The notes under the pieces are model-generated. The model did not search any database. It worked only from the letters and a program-made list of their open reading frames with translations, and was not told the DNA's origin. Source: Nonomuraea longispora (GTDB lineage Bacteria > Actinomycetota > Actinomycetes > Streptosporangiales > Streptosporangiaceae). Taken from it: a stretch of 64,000 bases of DNA. Both the position numbers and the translations under genes were made by a program. Shown piece after piece: positions 19,603 to 27,853 of the stretch (its first letter is position 1; each line of letters begins with the position of its first letter). The DNA lies in assembly GCF_004348345.1 (NCBI RefSeq), contig NZ_SMJZ01000003.1, positions 42,223-106,222 on the forward strand, read 5' to 3'.

Positions 19603-20544
19603 GTGGACTTCGTACTGATCATTGCCTCGATCGCCATCGTGGCCCTGGTCGGCGTGGTGGAGCAGCGCGCCGAACGCGAGCGCGTGAGGGTCAGCGGGGC
19701 CAAACCCGCCAGAGCCGGCCACCAGTTGGGCCCTTACGAGCTGGCCTACCTGTCGGGCGGGCCGCGCCGGGCGCTCAACACGGCGCTGGCCGTGCTCGCC
19801 TCGGCCGGGGCCATCCGTGTCTCGCGGGGCTCGCGGGTCACCGCCGTGCACGGCGCCTCGCCCTCGCCGGTGCCGCTTGAGCAGGCGGTGCTCGACGCGA
19901 CGGCGGCGCGGCCGGGCGGCTACCAGGCGAGCGAGCTGCGCCGCGAGCTGGAGTCGCATCCCGCGCTCGCCGAGCTCGCCGCCGAGCTGGAGCGCAAGGG
20001 GCTGATCGTGCCGCAGTCGGCGTTCGAGAAGGCCCGGCGGCTCTGTGACCGGCTGCGGTTCGTGGTGGCCGGCGCGGCGGGCTACCTGGTGCTGCTGATC
20101 GTGCTGGCCGTCATGGGCGTGGCCGGTGAGGAGACGGTGTACGTGGGGGCGGTGTTCTTCGCGTTGTTCGCCCTCGTCACCAGCCTCATCGCGCTCTACC
20201 GGCAGCGGCGCAGGCTGCGCAACGTCGTCACCCGCGAGGGCCGCGAGGTGCTGCGGTCGGCCCACGCGTACCATCCGAGGGGCGTACGTGATCCGCGCTC
20301 GCTCTCCGCGGCCGTGGCGATCCCCGTCGCGCTGTACGGGCTGACGGAGTCGGGGGACCGGCTGCTCTGCGACGAGCTGTCCGTCGGCGTACCCGGGGGT
20401 GACTGCGCCGGCGCCTGCGGCAGCTTCAGCGGCTCCGGCACCACCTTCGGCAGCGATTCCTTCGGCGGCATGGACCCCGGTGGTGGGTCGTCGAGCTGCG
20501 GCGGCGGATCGGGCTGCGGCGGTGGTGGCGGAGGAGGAGGTTGA
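19603..20544 (+). CDS. TIGR04222-domain membrane protein with Cys/Gly/Ser tail
   Basis: 313 residues. One membrane helix at the N-terminus (about 2-19), a soluble domain of the TIGR04222 type ([20 protein letters not shown], about 43-62), two more helices (about 152-172 and 178-198) and a 110-residue C-terminal part. The last 50 residues are almost only Gly, Ser, Cys and small residues, with C268, C272, C299 and C305 in CAGAC and CGGGSGC patterns, and end in eight glycines. The basic stretch after helix three ([13 protein letters not shown]) places the tail in the cytoplasm. GTG start with GGGGGAGG. The stop is one base before the start of the MNIO gene. The tail looks like a modification substrate; this is inference. 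Confidence 0.88.
   Translation: MDFVLIIASIAIVALVGVVEQRAERERVRVSGAKPARAGHQLGPYELAYLSGGPRRALNTALAVLASAGAIRVSRGSRVTAVHGASPSPVPLEQAVLDATAARPGGYQASELRRELESHPALAELAAELERKGLIVPQSAFEKARRLCDRLRFVVAGAAGYLVLLIVLAVMGVAGEETVYVGAVFFALFALVTSLIALYRQRRRLRNVVTREGREVLRSAHAYHPRGVRDPRSLSAAVAIPVALYGLTESGDRLLCDELSVGVPGGDCAGACGSFSGSGTTFGSDSFGGMDPGGGSSSCGGGSGCGGGGGGGG
20531..20540 (+). promoter_or_regulatory. ribosome binding site of the MNIO gene, encoded in the polyglycine tail
   Basis: The GAGGAGGAGG that encodes the last glycines of the membrane protein is also a very strong Shine-Dalgarno sequence, 5 bases before the ATG at 20546. Translation of the two genes is therefore physically coupled. Confidence 0.75.
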
Positions 20545-20545
20545 C

Positions 20546-21361
20546 ATGGCCGGGCTGGGAGTGGGCATCGGCTGGCGGAGCGAGCTCGACCTGACCATCG
20601 AGCGGATGGACGGCGTCGACTTCCTCGAAGTGGTCGCCGAGAACATCAGGCCGGCCCAGCTGCCCGAGTCGTTACGGGTGCTGCGCGGACGCGGCCTGCC
20701 GGTGATCCCGCACGGGGTGTCGCTCGGGGTAGGCGACGCGCAGCCGCCATCGCCCGCCCGGCTCGCCCATCTGGCGGCCTGCGCGCAGGCTCTCGACGCG
20801 CCGCTGGTCAGCGAGCATCTGGCGTTCGTACGCGGGGGCGGCGTCGAGGCCGGGCACCTGCTGCCCGTGCCGCGCACCCGCGAGTCGCTGCGGGTGGTCA
20901 CCGAGAACGTGCGGCGGGCCCAGGACGCCCTGCCCGTGCCGCTGGCCCTGGAGAACGTCGCCGCCATCTTCGGCTGGCCGGACGACGAGCTGACCGAGGC
21001 GGAGTTCCTCGCGGAGCTGGTCGCGGCGACCGGCGTCGGGCTGCTCATCGACGTCGCCAACCTCTACAACAACCAGGTCAACCTGGGCCTGTCGGCCGTG
21101 GCGGCGCTCGACGCGCTCCCGCTGGAGCACCTCGCGTACGTCCACGTGGCCGGCGGCTACGAGCGCGACGGGATCTGGCACGACACGCACACCCAGGTCG
21201 CGCCGCAGCCGGTGCTCGACCTGCTGACCGAGTTGTGCGCCCGTGCCACGCCGCCCGGCGTGCTGCTGGAGTGGGACGAGGACTACCCGAGTGACGACGT
21301 CCTCGTGACCGAGCTGTCCAGGATCAGGGCGGCCATGTCCTTGGCGGGGGAGCCGCGGTGA
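20546..21361 (+). CDS. DUF692 / MNIO-family multinuclear iron oxidase
   Basis: 271-residue TIM-barrel protein of the DUF692 family, now called multinuclear non-heme iron-dependent oxidative enzymes (MbnB, TglH and relatives), which modify cysteine or other residues of peptides. A full set of candidate metal ligands is visible: H56 (PHGVSL), H91 (SEHLAF), E136 (LENVA), D169 (IDVANLYNN), H200 (VHVAGG), D213 and H215 (HDTHTQ) and E242 (LEWDED). These correspond, from memory, to the ligand positions of MbnB. Its start is one base after the stop of the Cys-tailed membrane protein, and its end overlaps the next gene by 4 bases, so all three are one translational unit. Confidence 0.92.
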   Translation: MAGLGVGIGWRSELDLTIERMDGVDFLEVVAENIRPAQLPESLRVLRGRGLPVIPHGVSLGVGDAQPPSPARLAHLAACAQALDAPLVSEHLAFVRGGGVEAGHLLPVPRTRESLRVVTENVRRAQDALPVPLALENVAAIFGWPDDELTEAEFLAELVAATGVGLLIDVANLYNNQVNLGLSAVAALDALPLEHLAYVHVAGGYERDGIWHDTHTQVAPQPVLDLLTELCARATPPGVLLEWDEDYPSDDVLVTELSRIRAAMSLAGEPR

Positions 21362-21783
21362 GCGGCACGACCCTCCCTGGCGGCGAGGCAGCGGTGCCGG
21401 ACGCGGAGGTGCGGCGGCGGCTGGCGGAGGCGCAGGGGAGGGTCGTGGCGGCGCTCGTCATGGGTGCGGAGCCGCCTGAGGGCTTCGACCCCGAGCGCAT
21501 GCGGGTGCAGGCGGTGAGCCTGCTGGCCAAGCGGCGCGGCATCGTGGCGAGGCTCCGTCCCGACGCTGCCGCCGCCGCGGGCCCCGACCTGGCCTCCGAG
21601 TACGCCGCCTACGCCCGTTCCCGCACCACGCCGCCGCCCGGCTACCGCGCGGACGCCGACGACTTCGCCGACTGGTTGCGCGCCCGTGGCCGCATGCCCG
21701 CCCCGCGCGGGAAGGTCCGCTGGTGGTCGCGTCTCCTGTCCCGGGATCCGGGTCGGTCACGAGCGGACGGATGGCCGGAGTGA
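21358..21783 (+). CDS. small partner protein of the MNIO cassette
   Basis: 141 residues, starting at a GTG that overlaps the MNIO stop codon (GTGA), so translationally coupled. Predicted helical, no membrane segment; contains [21 protein letters not shown] and [35 protein letters not shown] helical segments. Resembles the small proteins found in the same place in streptomycete copies of this cassette (SCO6045-like, from memory). MNIO enzymes usually need a small partner that binds the substrate peptide; this gene occupies that position, but the assignment is inference. Confidence 0.7.
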   Translation: MSGTTLPGGEAAVPDAEVRRRLAEAQGRVVAALVMGAEPPEGFDPERMRVQAVSLLAKRRGIVARLRPDAAAAAGPDLASEYAAYARSRTTPPPGYRADADDFADWLRARGRMPAPRGKVRWWSRLLSRDPGRSRADGWPE

Positions 21784-21916
21784 CCGGGGACATCGTCCGA
21801 TAGGCCGAGCCGACGATAGGTTCCCCGACGACCAGAAATCCGGTCCAGGGGGCGGGCACGGGCGAATCACGGTGATAATTGCCTGTTAGGTCATTGCACC
21901 GCTGGGAGGCACGTCC

Positions 21917-22678
21917 GTGGGCCTGCGCAATCTGGTCTACCGGCTCTATGAGCACCGGCTGGAGGCCAAGCTGTCCAAGGACAGCGTCCCCCGGCATGTC
22001 GGGGTCATCATCGACGGTAACCGCCGCTGGGCGCGGGCCATGGGCATGCGCGACGTGGCCAGCGGTCACCGCAGGGGGGCGGACAAGATCTCGGAGCTGC
22101 TCGGCTGGTGCCGGGAGCTCGGGGTCGAGGTCGTCACCGTCTGGATGTTGTCCAACGACAACCTCAACCGGCCGAGGGACGAGCTGGAGCCCCTGCTGCG
22201 CATCATCGAGGACGTGACGCGGGAACTTGTGAGCGAGGGGTGGCGGATCAGCCCGGTCGGAGCGCTCGACCTGCTGCCGGACCACACGGCGAATGTCCTC
22301 AAAGAGGCAAAAGAAGTCTCATCGCACCGTCCCGGCCTGATTGTGAACGTTGCAGTTGGGTATGGAGGAAGGCGTGAGATTGCCGATGCGGTGCGCTCAC
22401 TCCTCCAGGAGCACGCGAGCAAGGGGGCGAGCATCGAGGACCTCGTCGAGGTGCTCGATGTGGAGCACATCGCGGAGCATCTTTACACTCGCGGCCAGCC
22501 CGACCCGGACCTCCTCATCCGGACCTCGGGCGAGCAGCGCTTGTCGGGCTTCATGCTCTGGCAGAGCGCCCATTCGGAGTTCTACTTCCACGAGGCCTAC
22601 TGGCCGGACTTCCGCAGGGTCGACTTCCTTCGAGCGCTGCGCGATTACGCTGCGAGACACCGGCGTTACGGTTCCTGA
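21917..22678 (+). CDS. uppS: isoprenyl (polyprenyl) diphosphate synthase, cis-prenyltransferase
   Basis: 253-residue cis-prenyltransferase that builds the polyprenyl carrier used in cell-wall synthesis. The catalytic Asp and diphosphate-binding motif are in VGVIIDGNRRWAR; the conserved WMLSNDNLNRP and the C-terminal DLLIRTSGEQRLSGFMLWQ are intact. GTG start with GGGAGG upstream. Actinomycetes often have two such enzymes (Z,E-farnesyl and decaprenyl diphosphate synthases); chain length cannot be told here. Confidence 0.95.
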   Translation: MGLRNLVYRLYEHRLEAKLSKDSVPRHVGVIIDGNRRWARAMGMRDVASGHRRGADKISELLGWCRELGVEVVTVWMLSNDNLNRPRDELEPLLRIIEDVTRELVSEGWRISPVGALDLLPDHTANVLKEAKEVSSHRPGLIVNVAVGYGGRREIADAVRSLLQEHASKGASIEDLVEVLDVEHIAEHLYTRGQPDPDLLIRTSGEQRLSGFMLWQSAHSEFYFHEAYWPDFRRVDFLRALRDYAARHRRYGS

Positions 22679-22710
22679 CGCGACATCTGGGTATTCAGGA
22701 CGTAACGTTG

Positions 22711-22739
22711 GAAATGTCCGGCCACAGGACGGACATTTC
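22711..22739. repeat. perfect inverted repeat downstream of uppS
   Basis: GAAATGTCCG (22711-22720) and CGGACATTTC (22730-22739) form a perfect 10-bp inverted repeat with a 9-base spacer, 33 bases after uppS and about 145 bases before phoH. There is no T run, so it may be a terminator of actinobacterial type or an operator in front of phoH. Confidence 0.55.
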
Positions 22740-22884
22740 GGAGAGGGCCCGCCTTTGCATCGTGAACTGCCGAGGGGGGCCGGACCCCGGCGCCGACGGC
22801 ACGTAACGGTCGGGACGCGGGTCCGGTCCGATTCCCGCCTCGTCTGCAGGGTGCCCGCACCTATGGGCGCCCGGGGGAGAACGT

Positions 22885-24204
22885 GTGGCAGTGTCCTCGA
22901 GCAACCCTACGACCAAGCCGGCCAAGCGCACGTACGTGCTCGACACCTCGGTCCTGCTGGCCGATCCTGCGGCGATGACCCGCTTCGCCGAGCACGACGT
23001 CGTCCTTCCGATCGTGGTCATCACGGAGCTGGAAGGAAAGCGGCACCATCCCGAGCTCGGCTACTTCGCGAGGAAGGCCCTGCGCTACCTCGACGAGCTG
23101 CGCATCCAGTACGGCAGGCTCGACGAGCCGATGCCGACCGGGGATGGCACGATCAGGGTTGAGCTCAATCACAGCGATCCGTCCATCCTGCCCGTGGGCT
23201 TCCGCCTGGGAGACAACGACACCCGCATCCTGACGGTGGCCCGCTCGCTGGCCGCCGAGGGCTGCGACGTCGTCCTGGTGTCCAAGGACCTGCCGCTGCG
23301 GGTCAAGGCCGCCTCGATCGGCCTGTCGGCCGAGGAATACCGCGCGGAGCTGGTCCACGAGTCCGGCTGGACGGGGATGGCCGAGCTCCAGGTGACGGCC
23401 GAAGACGTCGAGACGCTCTTCGACCAGGGCACCGCCGACTTCGAGGAGAGCAGGGACCTGCCCACGCACACCGGCCTGCGGCTGCTGTCGGCCAAGGGCT
23501 CGGCGCTCGGCAGGGTGCTGCCGGACAAGTCGGTCAAGCTCGTCCGCGGCGACCGCGAGGTGTTCGGCCTGCACGGCCGCTCGGCCGAGCAGCGCATCGC
23601 GCTCGAACTCCTGATGGACCCGGAGATCGGCATCGTCTCGCTCGGCGGCCGGGCCGGCACCGGCAAGTCGGCGCTGGCGCTCTGCGCGGGCCTGGAGGCG
23701 GTCCTGGAGCGCCGCCAGCACCGCAAGGTGGTCGTTTTCCGCCCCCTCTACGCCGTCGGCGGCCAGGAGCTCGGATACCTGCCCGGCACCGAGGGCGAGA
23801 AGATGGGCCCGTGGGCGCAGGCCGTCTACGACACGATGGGCGCGATCACATCGCCTGAGGTGATCGAGGAGGTGCTCGACCGGGGCATGCTGGAGGTGCT
23901 CCCGCTGACGCACATCCGCGGCCGCTCGCTGCACGACGCGTTCGTGATCGTGGACGAGGCCCAGTCGCTCGAACGCGGCGTGCTGCTCACGGTGCTGAGC
24001 CGCATCGGCGCCAACTCGCGGGTCGTGCTCACCCACGACATCGCCCAGCGCGACAACCTGCGGGTCGGCCGGCACGACGGCGTGGTGGCGGTGGTGGAGA
24101 AGCTCAAGGGCCACCCGCTGTTCGCCCACGTCACGCTGACGCGTTCCGAGCGTTCCCCGATCGCCGCCCTGGTCACGGAGATGCTGGAGGACATCACGCT
24201 GTGA
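22885..24204 (+). CDS. phoH2: PIN-PhoH ATPase (PhoH2-type)
   Basis: 439 residues: N-terminal PIN ribonuclease domain (about 10-140, with acidic residues in [18 protein letters not shown] and GDNDTRIL) fused to a PhoH P-loop ATPase (about 215-430, Walker [11 protein letters not shown], Walker B FVIVDEAQ). PhoH2 proteins are sequence-specific RNA helicase/RNases in mycobacteria, where a small antitoxin-like gene precedes them; none is recognised here. GTG start at 22885. The stop abuts the stop of the convergent lipoprotein gene. Confidence 0.93.
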   Translation: MAVSSSNPTTKPAKRTYVLDTSVLLADPAAMTRFAEHDVVLPIVVITELEGKRHHPELGYFARKALRYLDELRIQYGRLDEPMPTGDGTIRVELNHSDPSILPVGFRLGDNDTRILTVARSLAAEGCDVVLVSKDLPLRVKAASIGLSAEEYRAELVHESGWTGMAELQVTAEDVETLFDQGTADFEESRDLPTHTGLRLLSAKGSALGRVLPDKSVKLVRGDREVFGLHGRSAEQRIALELLMDPEIGIVSLGGRAGTGKSALALCAGLEAVLERRQHRKVVVFRPLYAVGGQELGYLPGTEGEKMGPWAQAVYDTMGAITSPEVIEEVLDRGMLEVLPLTHIRGRSLHDAFVIVDEAQSLERGVLLTVLSRIGANSRVVLTHDIAQRDNLRVGRHDGVVAVVEKLKGHPLFAHVTLTRSERSPIAALVTEMLEDITL

Positions 24205-24708
24205 TCATTTGAGCTCGCCGCAGGTGTACCGCCCCTCCGTCCTGGAGGGGCGGTCCTCGTTCTCGCGGACGATCCTGACCTGCTCGAACGCCGCGTCCTG
24301 TTGGGCGGTGCAGACGATCTGGGCCTTGCCGAGATCGGTCAGCGTGCCCTCGCCCCTGATGTAGACGGTCAGCGTCGAGGTACGCGGCAACTGCACCTCG
24401 TCCCGCTGGATCGGGTTGAGCGAGTCCTTGATCCCGATGTACGTGAAGCCGCGCAGCGCCGTGTCACGCTCGCCGAGCGGCTTGGTCGACGCGTCGAAGA
24501 GCGCCCCCAGCAGGCTGCCGACGGTGTCGTTGTCGACGTCGGCGGGCTCCAGGACGAGCCGGCCGTCCTTGAGCAGGTAGATCGTCTTGGACGGCGGGGG
24601 AATCCTGGTGGTGGGGGCGTTGCCGCGGTCCTGGACGTCGGTGGGCGAGATGCCGCAGGCCGTGGCGGCGACGAGCACGGCGACGGTGAGGAGACGGTGG
24701 GCTTTCAT
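24205..24708 (-). CDS. GerMN-domain lipoprotein
   Basis: 167 residues: lipoprotein signal with lipobox ending in ATAC (Cys about 19), then a GerMN domain (about 40-150; the LLKDGRLVLEPADVD and LTVYIRGEGTLTDLGKAQIVC stretches). Its ATG overlaps the TGA of the histidine kinase, so it is the third gene of a response regulator / kinase / lipoprotein operon. That order recalls mtrA-mtrB-lpqB, in which the GerMN lipoprotein LpqB modulates the kinase, but this protein lacks the LpqB beta-propeller. It probably acts on or reports to the kinase outside the membrane; inferred. Confidence 0.85.
   Translation of the reverse strand: MKAHRLLTVAVLVAATACGISPTDVQDRGNAPTTRIPPPSKTIYLLKDGRLVLEPADVDNDTVGSLLGALFDASTKPLGERDTALRGFTYIGIKDSLNPIQRDEVQLPRTSTLTVYIRGEGTLTDLGKAQIVCTAQQDAAFEQVRIVRENEDRPSRTEGRYTCGELK
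24228..24254. terminator. hairpin terminator for phoH inside the convergent gene
   Basis: Perfect 11-bp stem: ACCGCCCCTCC (24228-24238) with GGAGGGGCGGT (24244-24254), loop GTCCT. It starts 24 bases after the phoH stop and lies within the 3' coding part of the convergent lipoprotein gene. No T tract, as is common in high-GC actinomycetes. Confidence 0.65.
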
Positions 24709-26117
24709 GCGTGGGGCAACCAGACGGTGAAGAGGGTGCCGGGGTTCTGGGCGCGTACGGAGATCGTGCCGCCGTGCAGGTGCACGTTGGCCCTGGCGAT
24801 GGCGAGGCCGAGCCCGCTGCCCTGACTGCGCGAGCGGCCTCCGCCGGCCTTGAAGAAACGGTCGAACACGTGCGGCAGCGCCTCCCGGGGGATGCCCTGG
24901 CCGTGGTCGCGCACCTTCACCTCCAGGCCGCTCGGCGTGGCTCTGGCGCTCACCAGCACCGGTGGCGCCCCGTGCTTGAGCGCGTTGCCGACGAGGTTGG
25001 CCACGATCACGTCGAACCGTGCCGGGTCCAGGTTGACGGCCAGCCCCTGGGGCGCCTTCACGATCACCTGGTCGCTCCACCCGCGTACGTCCAGGCAGCC
25101 GTCGATGGCCTCGGCCACGTTGACCGGTTCGAGGTTGAGCGTGGCGGTGCCCGCGTCGAAGCGGCTGACCTCGATCAGGTGCTCGACCAGCTCGCGCAGG
25201 CGCTCGATCTCCCTGAGCACCAGACGCACGGCCTCGGCCGGCGCCTCGGGCAGCCGTCCTGCCTCCTCGGAGAGCATGTCGGCGACGGCCGTCATCGAGG
25301 TCAGCGGCGTGCGCAGCTCGTGGGAGACGTCCGCGACGAACCGGCGTGACATGGCCTCGAGCGAGCGCAGCTCCGACACGCTCAGCTCCAGCGCCGCGGC
25401 CGCGTCGTTGAATCTGCTGGTGAGCTCGGCCAGCTCGTCCTGCCCGTGCACGGGCAGCCGCGTGTCCAGCCGTCCTTCGCCGAGCGCCTGCGCGGCCGCG
25501 CTCAGCCGCCGTACCGGAAGCAGCACCTGCCGGGCCGACAGCAGCGCCACGACCAGCGCGATCAGCACGACGACCACGCCGATCTGGGTGAAGGTGATTC
25601 TGAGCCTGGCGAGCTGGCGTTCGTCGTCCTGCAGCGGGAAGAAGACGAACGCCCGCAGGCCCGTCGCCTCGATCCTGTTGCCGGCCTCCCGGTAGACCTC
25701 GGCGCCGACGATGAGCCAGAGCTCGCCGCGGATGATCTTTCGCTGGGTGACGACGCTCTGCTTGGCCCGGCCGTGGAGCTCGTTGGGCACGTCGCTCATG
25801 GACATCGGGCCCTCGGAGGCGATCTGGGCGCCGTACTCGATGAGTACGCTGCGGCCGGGGCCGTTGAGCGCGTGAGCGACGCGGCCGAGGTCCCTGGCCG
25901 TGGGGGCGGCCTCGCCCGGCCTGAGCCGGCCGATGGGGAAGGTGATGCTGCCGAGCTCCCGGGTGACCTGGTCGAGCGCGGTGGTCTCGGCCCGGGTGAC
26001 GAGCGCGGTCTTGGCCAGCTCGAAGCCGATCGTGGCCACCAGCAGTGAGGCGGCCACGGCCACGAGCGTGAACGTGATGACCAGGCGGGCGCGCAGGCCG
26101 GTGGGCAGGGGGATCAC
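24705..26117 (-). CDS. two-component sensor histidine kinase
   Basis: 470 residues from a GTG that overlaps the response-regulator stop (GTGA). Membrane helix (about 12-35), extracytoplasmic sensor of about 140 residues without a recognised fold, second helix (about 176-196), HAMP domain (about 197-250), HisKA with phosphorylated His266 (ADVSHELRTP) and HATPase with N box (NLVGNALKHG), G1 (DHGQGI) and G2 (GSGLGLAIA). MtrB-like architecture. It presumably phosphorylates the regulator encoded just before it. Confidence 0.94.
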   Translation of the reverse strand: MIPLPTGLRARLVITFTLVAVAASLLVATIGFELAKTALVTRAETTALDQVTRELGSITFPIGRLRPGEAAPTARDLGRVAHALNGPGRSVLIEYGAQIASEGPMSMSDVPNELHGRAKQSVVTQRKIIRGELWLIVGAEVYREAGNRIEATGLRAFVFFPLQDDERQLARLRITFTQIGVVVVLIALVVALLSARQVLLPVRRLSAAAQALGEGRLDTRLPVHGQDELAELTSRFNDAAAALELSVSELRSLEAMSRRFVADVSHELRTPLTSMTAVADMLSEEAGRLPEAPAEAVRLVLREIERLRELVEHLIEVSRFDAGTATLNLEPVNVAEAIDGCLDVRGWSDQVIVKAPQGLAVNLDPARFDVIVANLVGNALKHGAPPVLVSARATPSGLEVKVRDHGQGIPREALPHVFDRFFKAGGGRSRSQGSGLGLAIARANVHLHGGTISVRAQNPGTLFTVWLPHA

Positions 26118-26794
26118 GGAGGACTGAACCGGTAGCCGAATCCGCGCACGGTGTGGATGAACACGGGCTCGCCCGGCTTGGGCTCGATCTTCGCGCGTAC
26201 CCGCTGCACGCAGGCGTCGACCAGTCGCGAGTCGGCGATGTGCGTGTGGTCCCACACCTCGCGCAGCAGATAGCGGCGGTTGAGCACCTGCCCGGGGTGC
26301 CGGATGAGCTCCAGGAGCAGCCGCAGCTCGGTCGGCGTCAGGTGGATCTCCTTGCCGGCGAGCGTGACCTTGAGCGCGCCCCGGTCGATCACGAGGTCGC
26401 CGAAGGAGATGCGGTCGGAGGCGGCCGACTCCGCCCGGCGCAGGATGGCGCGGATGCGGGCGTCCAGGACCCTGGGCTCGACCGGCTTGACCACGTAGTC
26501 GTCGGCTCCCGCCTCCAGCCCGACGACCACGTCGAGGTCGTCGCCGCGGGCGGTGAGCAGGATGACGGGGAGCTGGTCGAGCTTGCGTACGCGGCGGCAC
26601 ACTTCGATGCCGTCGATCCCGGGGAGCATGACGTCGAGGATCGCGATCTCCGGGCGGCGGGACCTGATGTGGTCGAGCGCCTCCTCGCCCGTCGCGTAGG
26701 ACGTGACGGAGTGCCCCTGCCGGGTCAGCGCCAGTTCGAGGGCCGTACGGACGGAGAGGTCGTCTTCAACAAGGAGGATGCCAGCCACGCGCAC
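26114..26794 (-). CDS. OmpR/PhoB-family response regulator
   Basis: 226 residues: receiver domain with acidic pocket (LVEDD), phosphoacceptor D54 (LDVMLPG) and the conserved Lys in VVKPVEP, then a winged-helix output domain (about 130-225, VRGFGYRF at the end). The GTG at 26794 is preceded by CAACAATAAT with no ribosome binding site, so the transcript is probably leaderless; a second in-frame GTG at 26788 is possible. First gene of the three-gene signalling operon. Confidence 0.93.
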   Translation of the reverse strand: MRVAGILLVEDDLSVRTALELALTRQGHSVTSYATGEEALDHIRSRRPEIAILDVMLPGIDGIEVCRRVRKLDQLPVILLTARGDDLDVVVGLEAGADDYVVKPVEPRVLDARIRAILRRAESAASDRISFGDLVIDRGALKVTLAGKEIHLTPTELRLLLELIRHPGQVLNRRYLLREVWDHTHIADSRLVDACVQRVRAKIEPKPGEPVFIHTVRGFGYRFSPP

Positions 26795-27051
26795 ATTATT
26801 GTTGCATGTCTGAAATATCCGAGTTCCGTCACCAAACTGTGACATTCCGTCGTCCCGGTCCTGGAACGCCGACGGCCGGTCCTGAGAGGCCTGGCGTCGC
26901 GAACGGACGCCACATGGTTTCCCGCCTGTGTGATGAAACTCACAATGATCGGGAAACGCCACGCTAACCCGACAGTCAGCCAAACTTACGCCAAGCGATT
27001 CCCGCGTTTCGGTTGCGGACCACCCCCCAAGACAGGGCAAGCTCAGGGACC

Positions 27052-27783
27052 GTGAGCCCCGGTCCGCAGTTGAGTGAGCGTCGCCGACAGCGCCCTCCGA
27101 AGGAATCCCCTCCCTCGTCGGCGCGACGGCGTTCGCGTGTCACGCCCAAACGCGTCGTCATCACCGCCGTCGCCCTGGTGATCGTCTTCGGCGGCGGCGG
27201 CTTCGTCGCCTACCGCGCCGTCCAGAACGCCAACAGACCGCAGCAGGCCGCGCTCTCCGTCGACGACTTCGCCAAGCTGGCCGGCGGCGACCTGTCAGGG
27301 CCCGACCCCGAGACCGACGCCCTGAAGAACGCCGCCGAACAGGCCTACCGCGCCGACCAGCTCAAGAAGGGCCGCTCCGGCAAGGACAACGACAAGGATT
27401 TCGACTGGGTCGTCCCCGAGCGGGCCCCCGGCGGTGAAGGGTTCCCCGAGGCGAACTTCCCGCCCGGCAGCGACCCCTCCCCAGGCAGCAACAAGGCCAC
27501 GGCCAAGTCCATGCTGGCGTCCAGGGGCTGGGGCGCCGACCAGTGGGGCTGCCTGGAACGTCTCTGGCAGAAGGAGAGCGGCTGGAACGAGCGGGCGATG
27601 AACCGCTACTCCGGCGCGTACGGCATCCCGCAGTCGCTGCCCGGCACCAAGATGGCCAGCGCGGGCGCCGACTGGCAGACCAACGCCGCCACCCAGATCA
27701 AGTGGGGCCTCGGCTACATCAAGGGCCGTTACGGCACGCCGTGCGGCGCGTGGGCCCACTCCCAGTCGGTGGGCTGGTACTAA
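27052..27783 (+). CDS. membrane-anchored lytic transglycosylase-like protein
   Basis: 243 residues from GTG 27052 (a TTG at 27013 would add 13). Arg/Pro/Ser-rich cytoplasmic N-terminus, one membrane helix (about 35-56), linker with Lys/Asp-rich stretch, and a C-terminal SLT/lysozyme-like domain (about 155-243): WGCLERLWQKESGWNERAMN with the catalytic-type Glu, then SGAYGIPQSLPGTKM and the final SQSVGWY. This is the common actinobacterial transglycosylase/resuscitation-promoting-like fold that cleaves peptidoglycan. Divergent from the response regulator, across a 257-base gap with promoters for both. Confidence 0.87.
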   Translation: MSPGPQLSERRRQRPPKESPPSSARRRSRVTPKRVVITAVALVIVFGGGGFVAYRAVQNANRPQQAALSVDDFAKLAGGDLSGPDPETDALKNAAEQAYRADQLKKGRSGKDNDKDFDWVVPERAPGGEGFPEANFPPGSDPSPGSNKATAKSMLASRGWGADQWGCLERLWQKESGWNERAMNRYSGAYGIPQSLPGTKMASAGADWQTNAATQIKWGLGYIKGRYGTPCGAWAHSQSVGWY

Positions 27784-27853
27784 CAGGTCAACTTTCCCTC
27801 CTCAATCGGCAAGCCGCCGCGCCTGAACGGGTATATCGGCGCACGCTGGCCGC

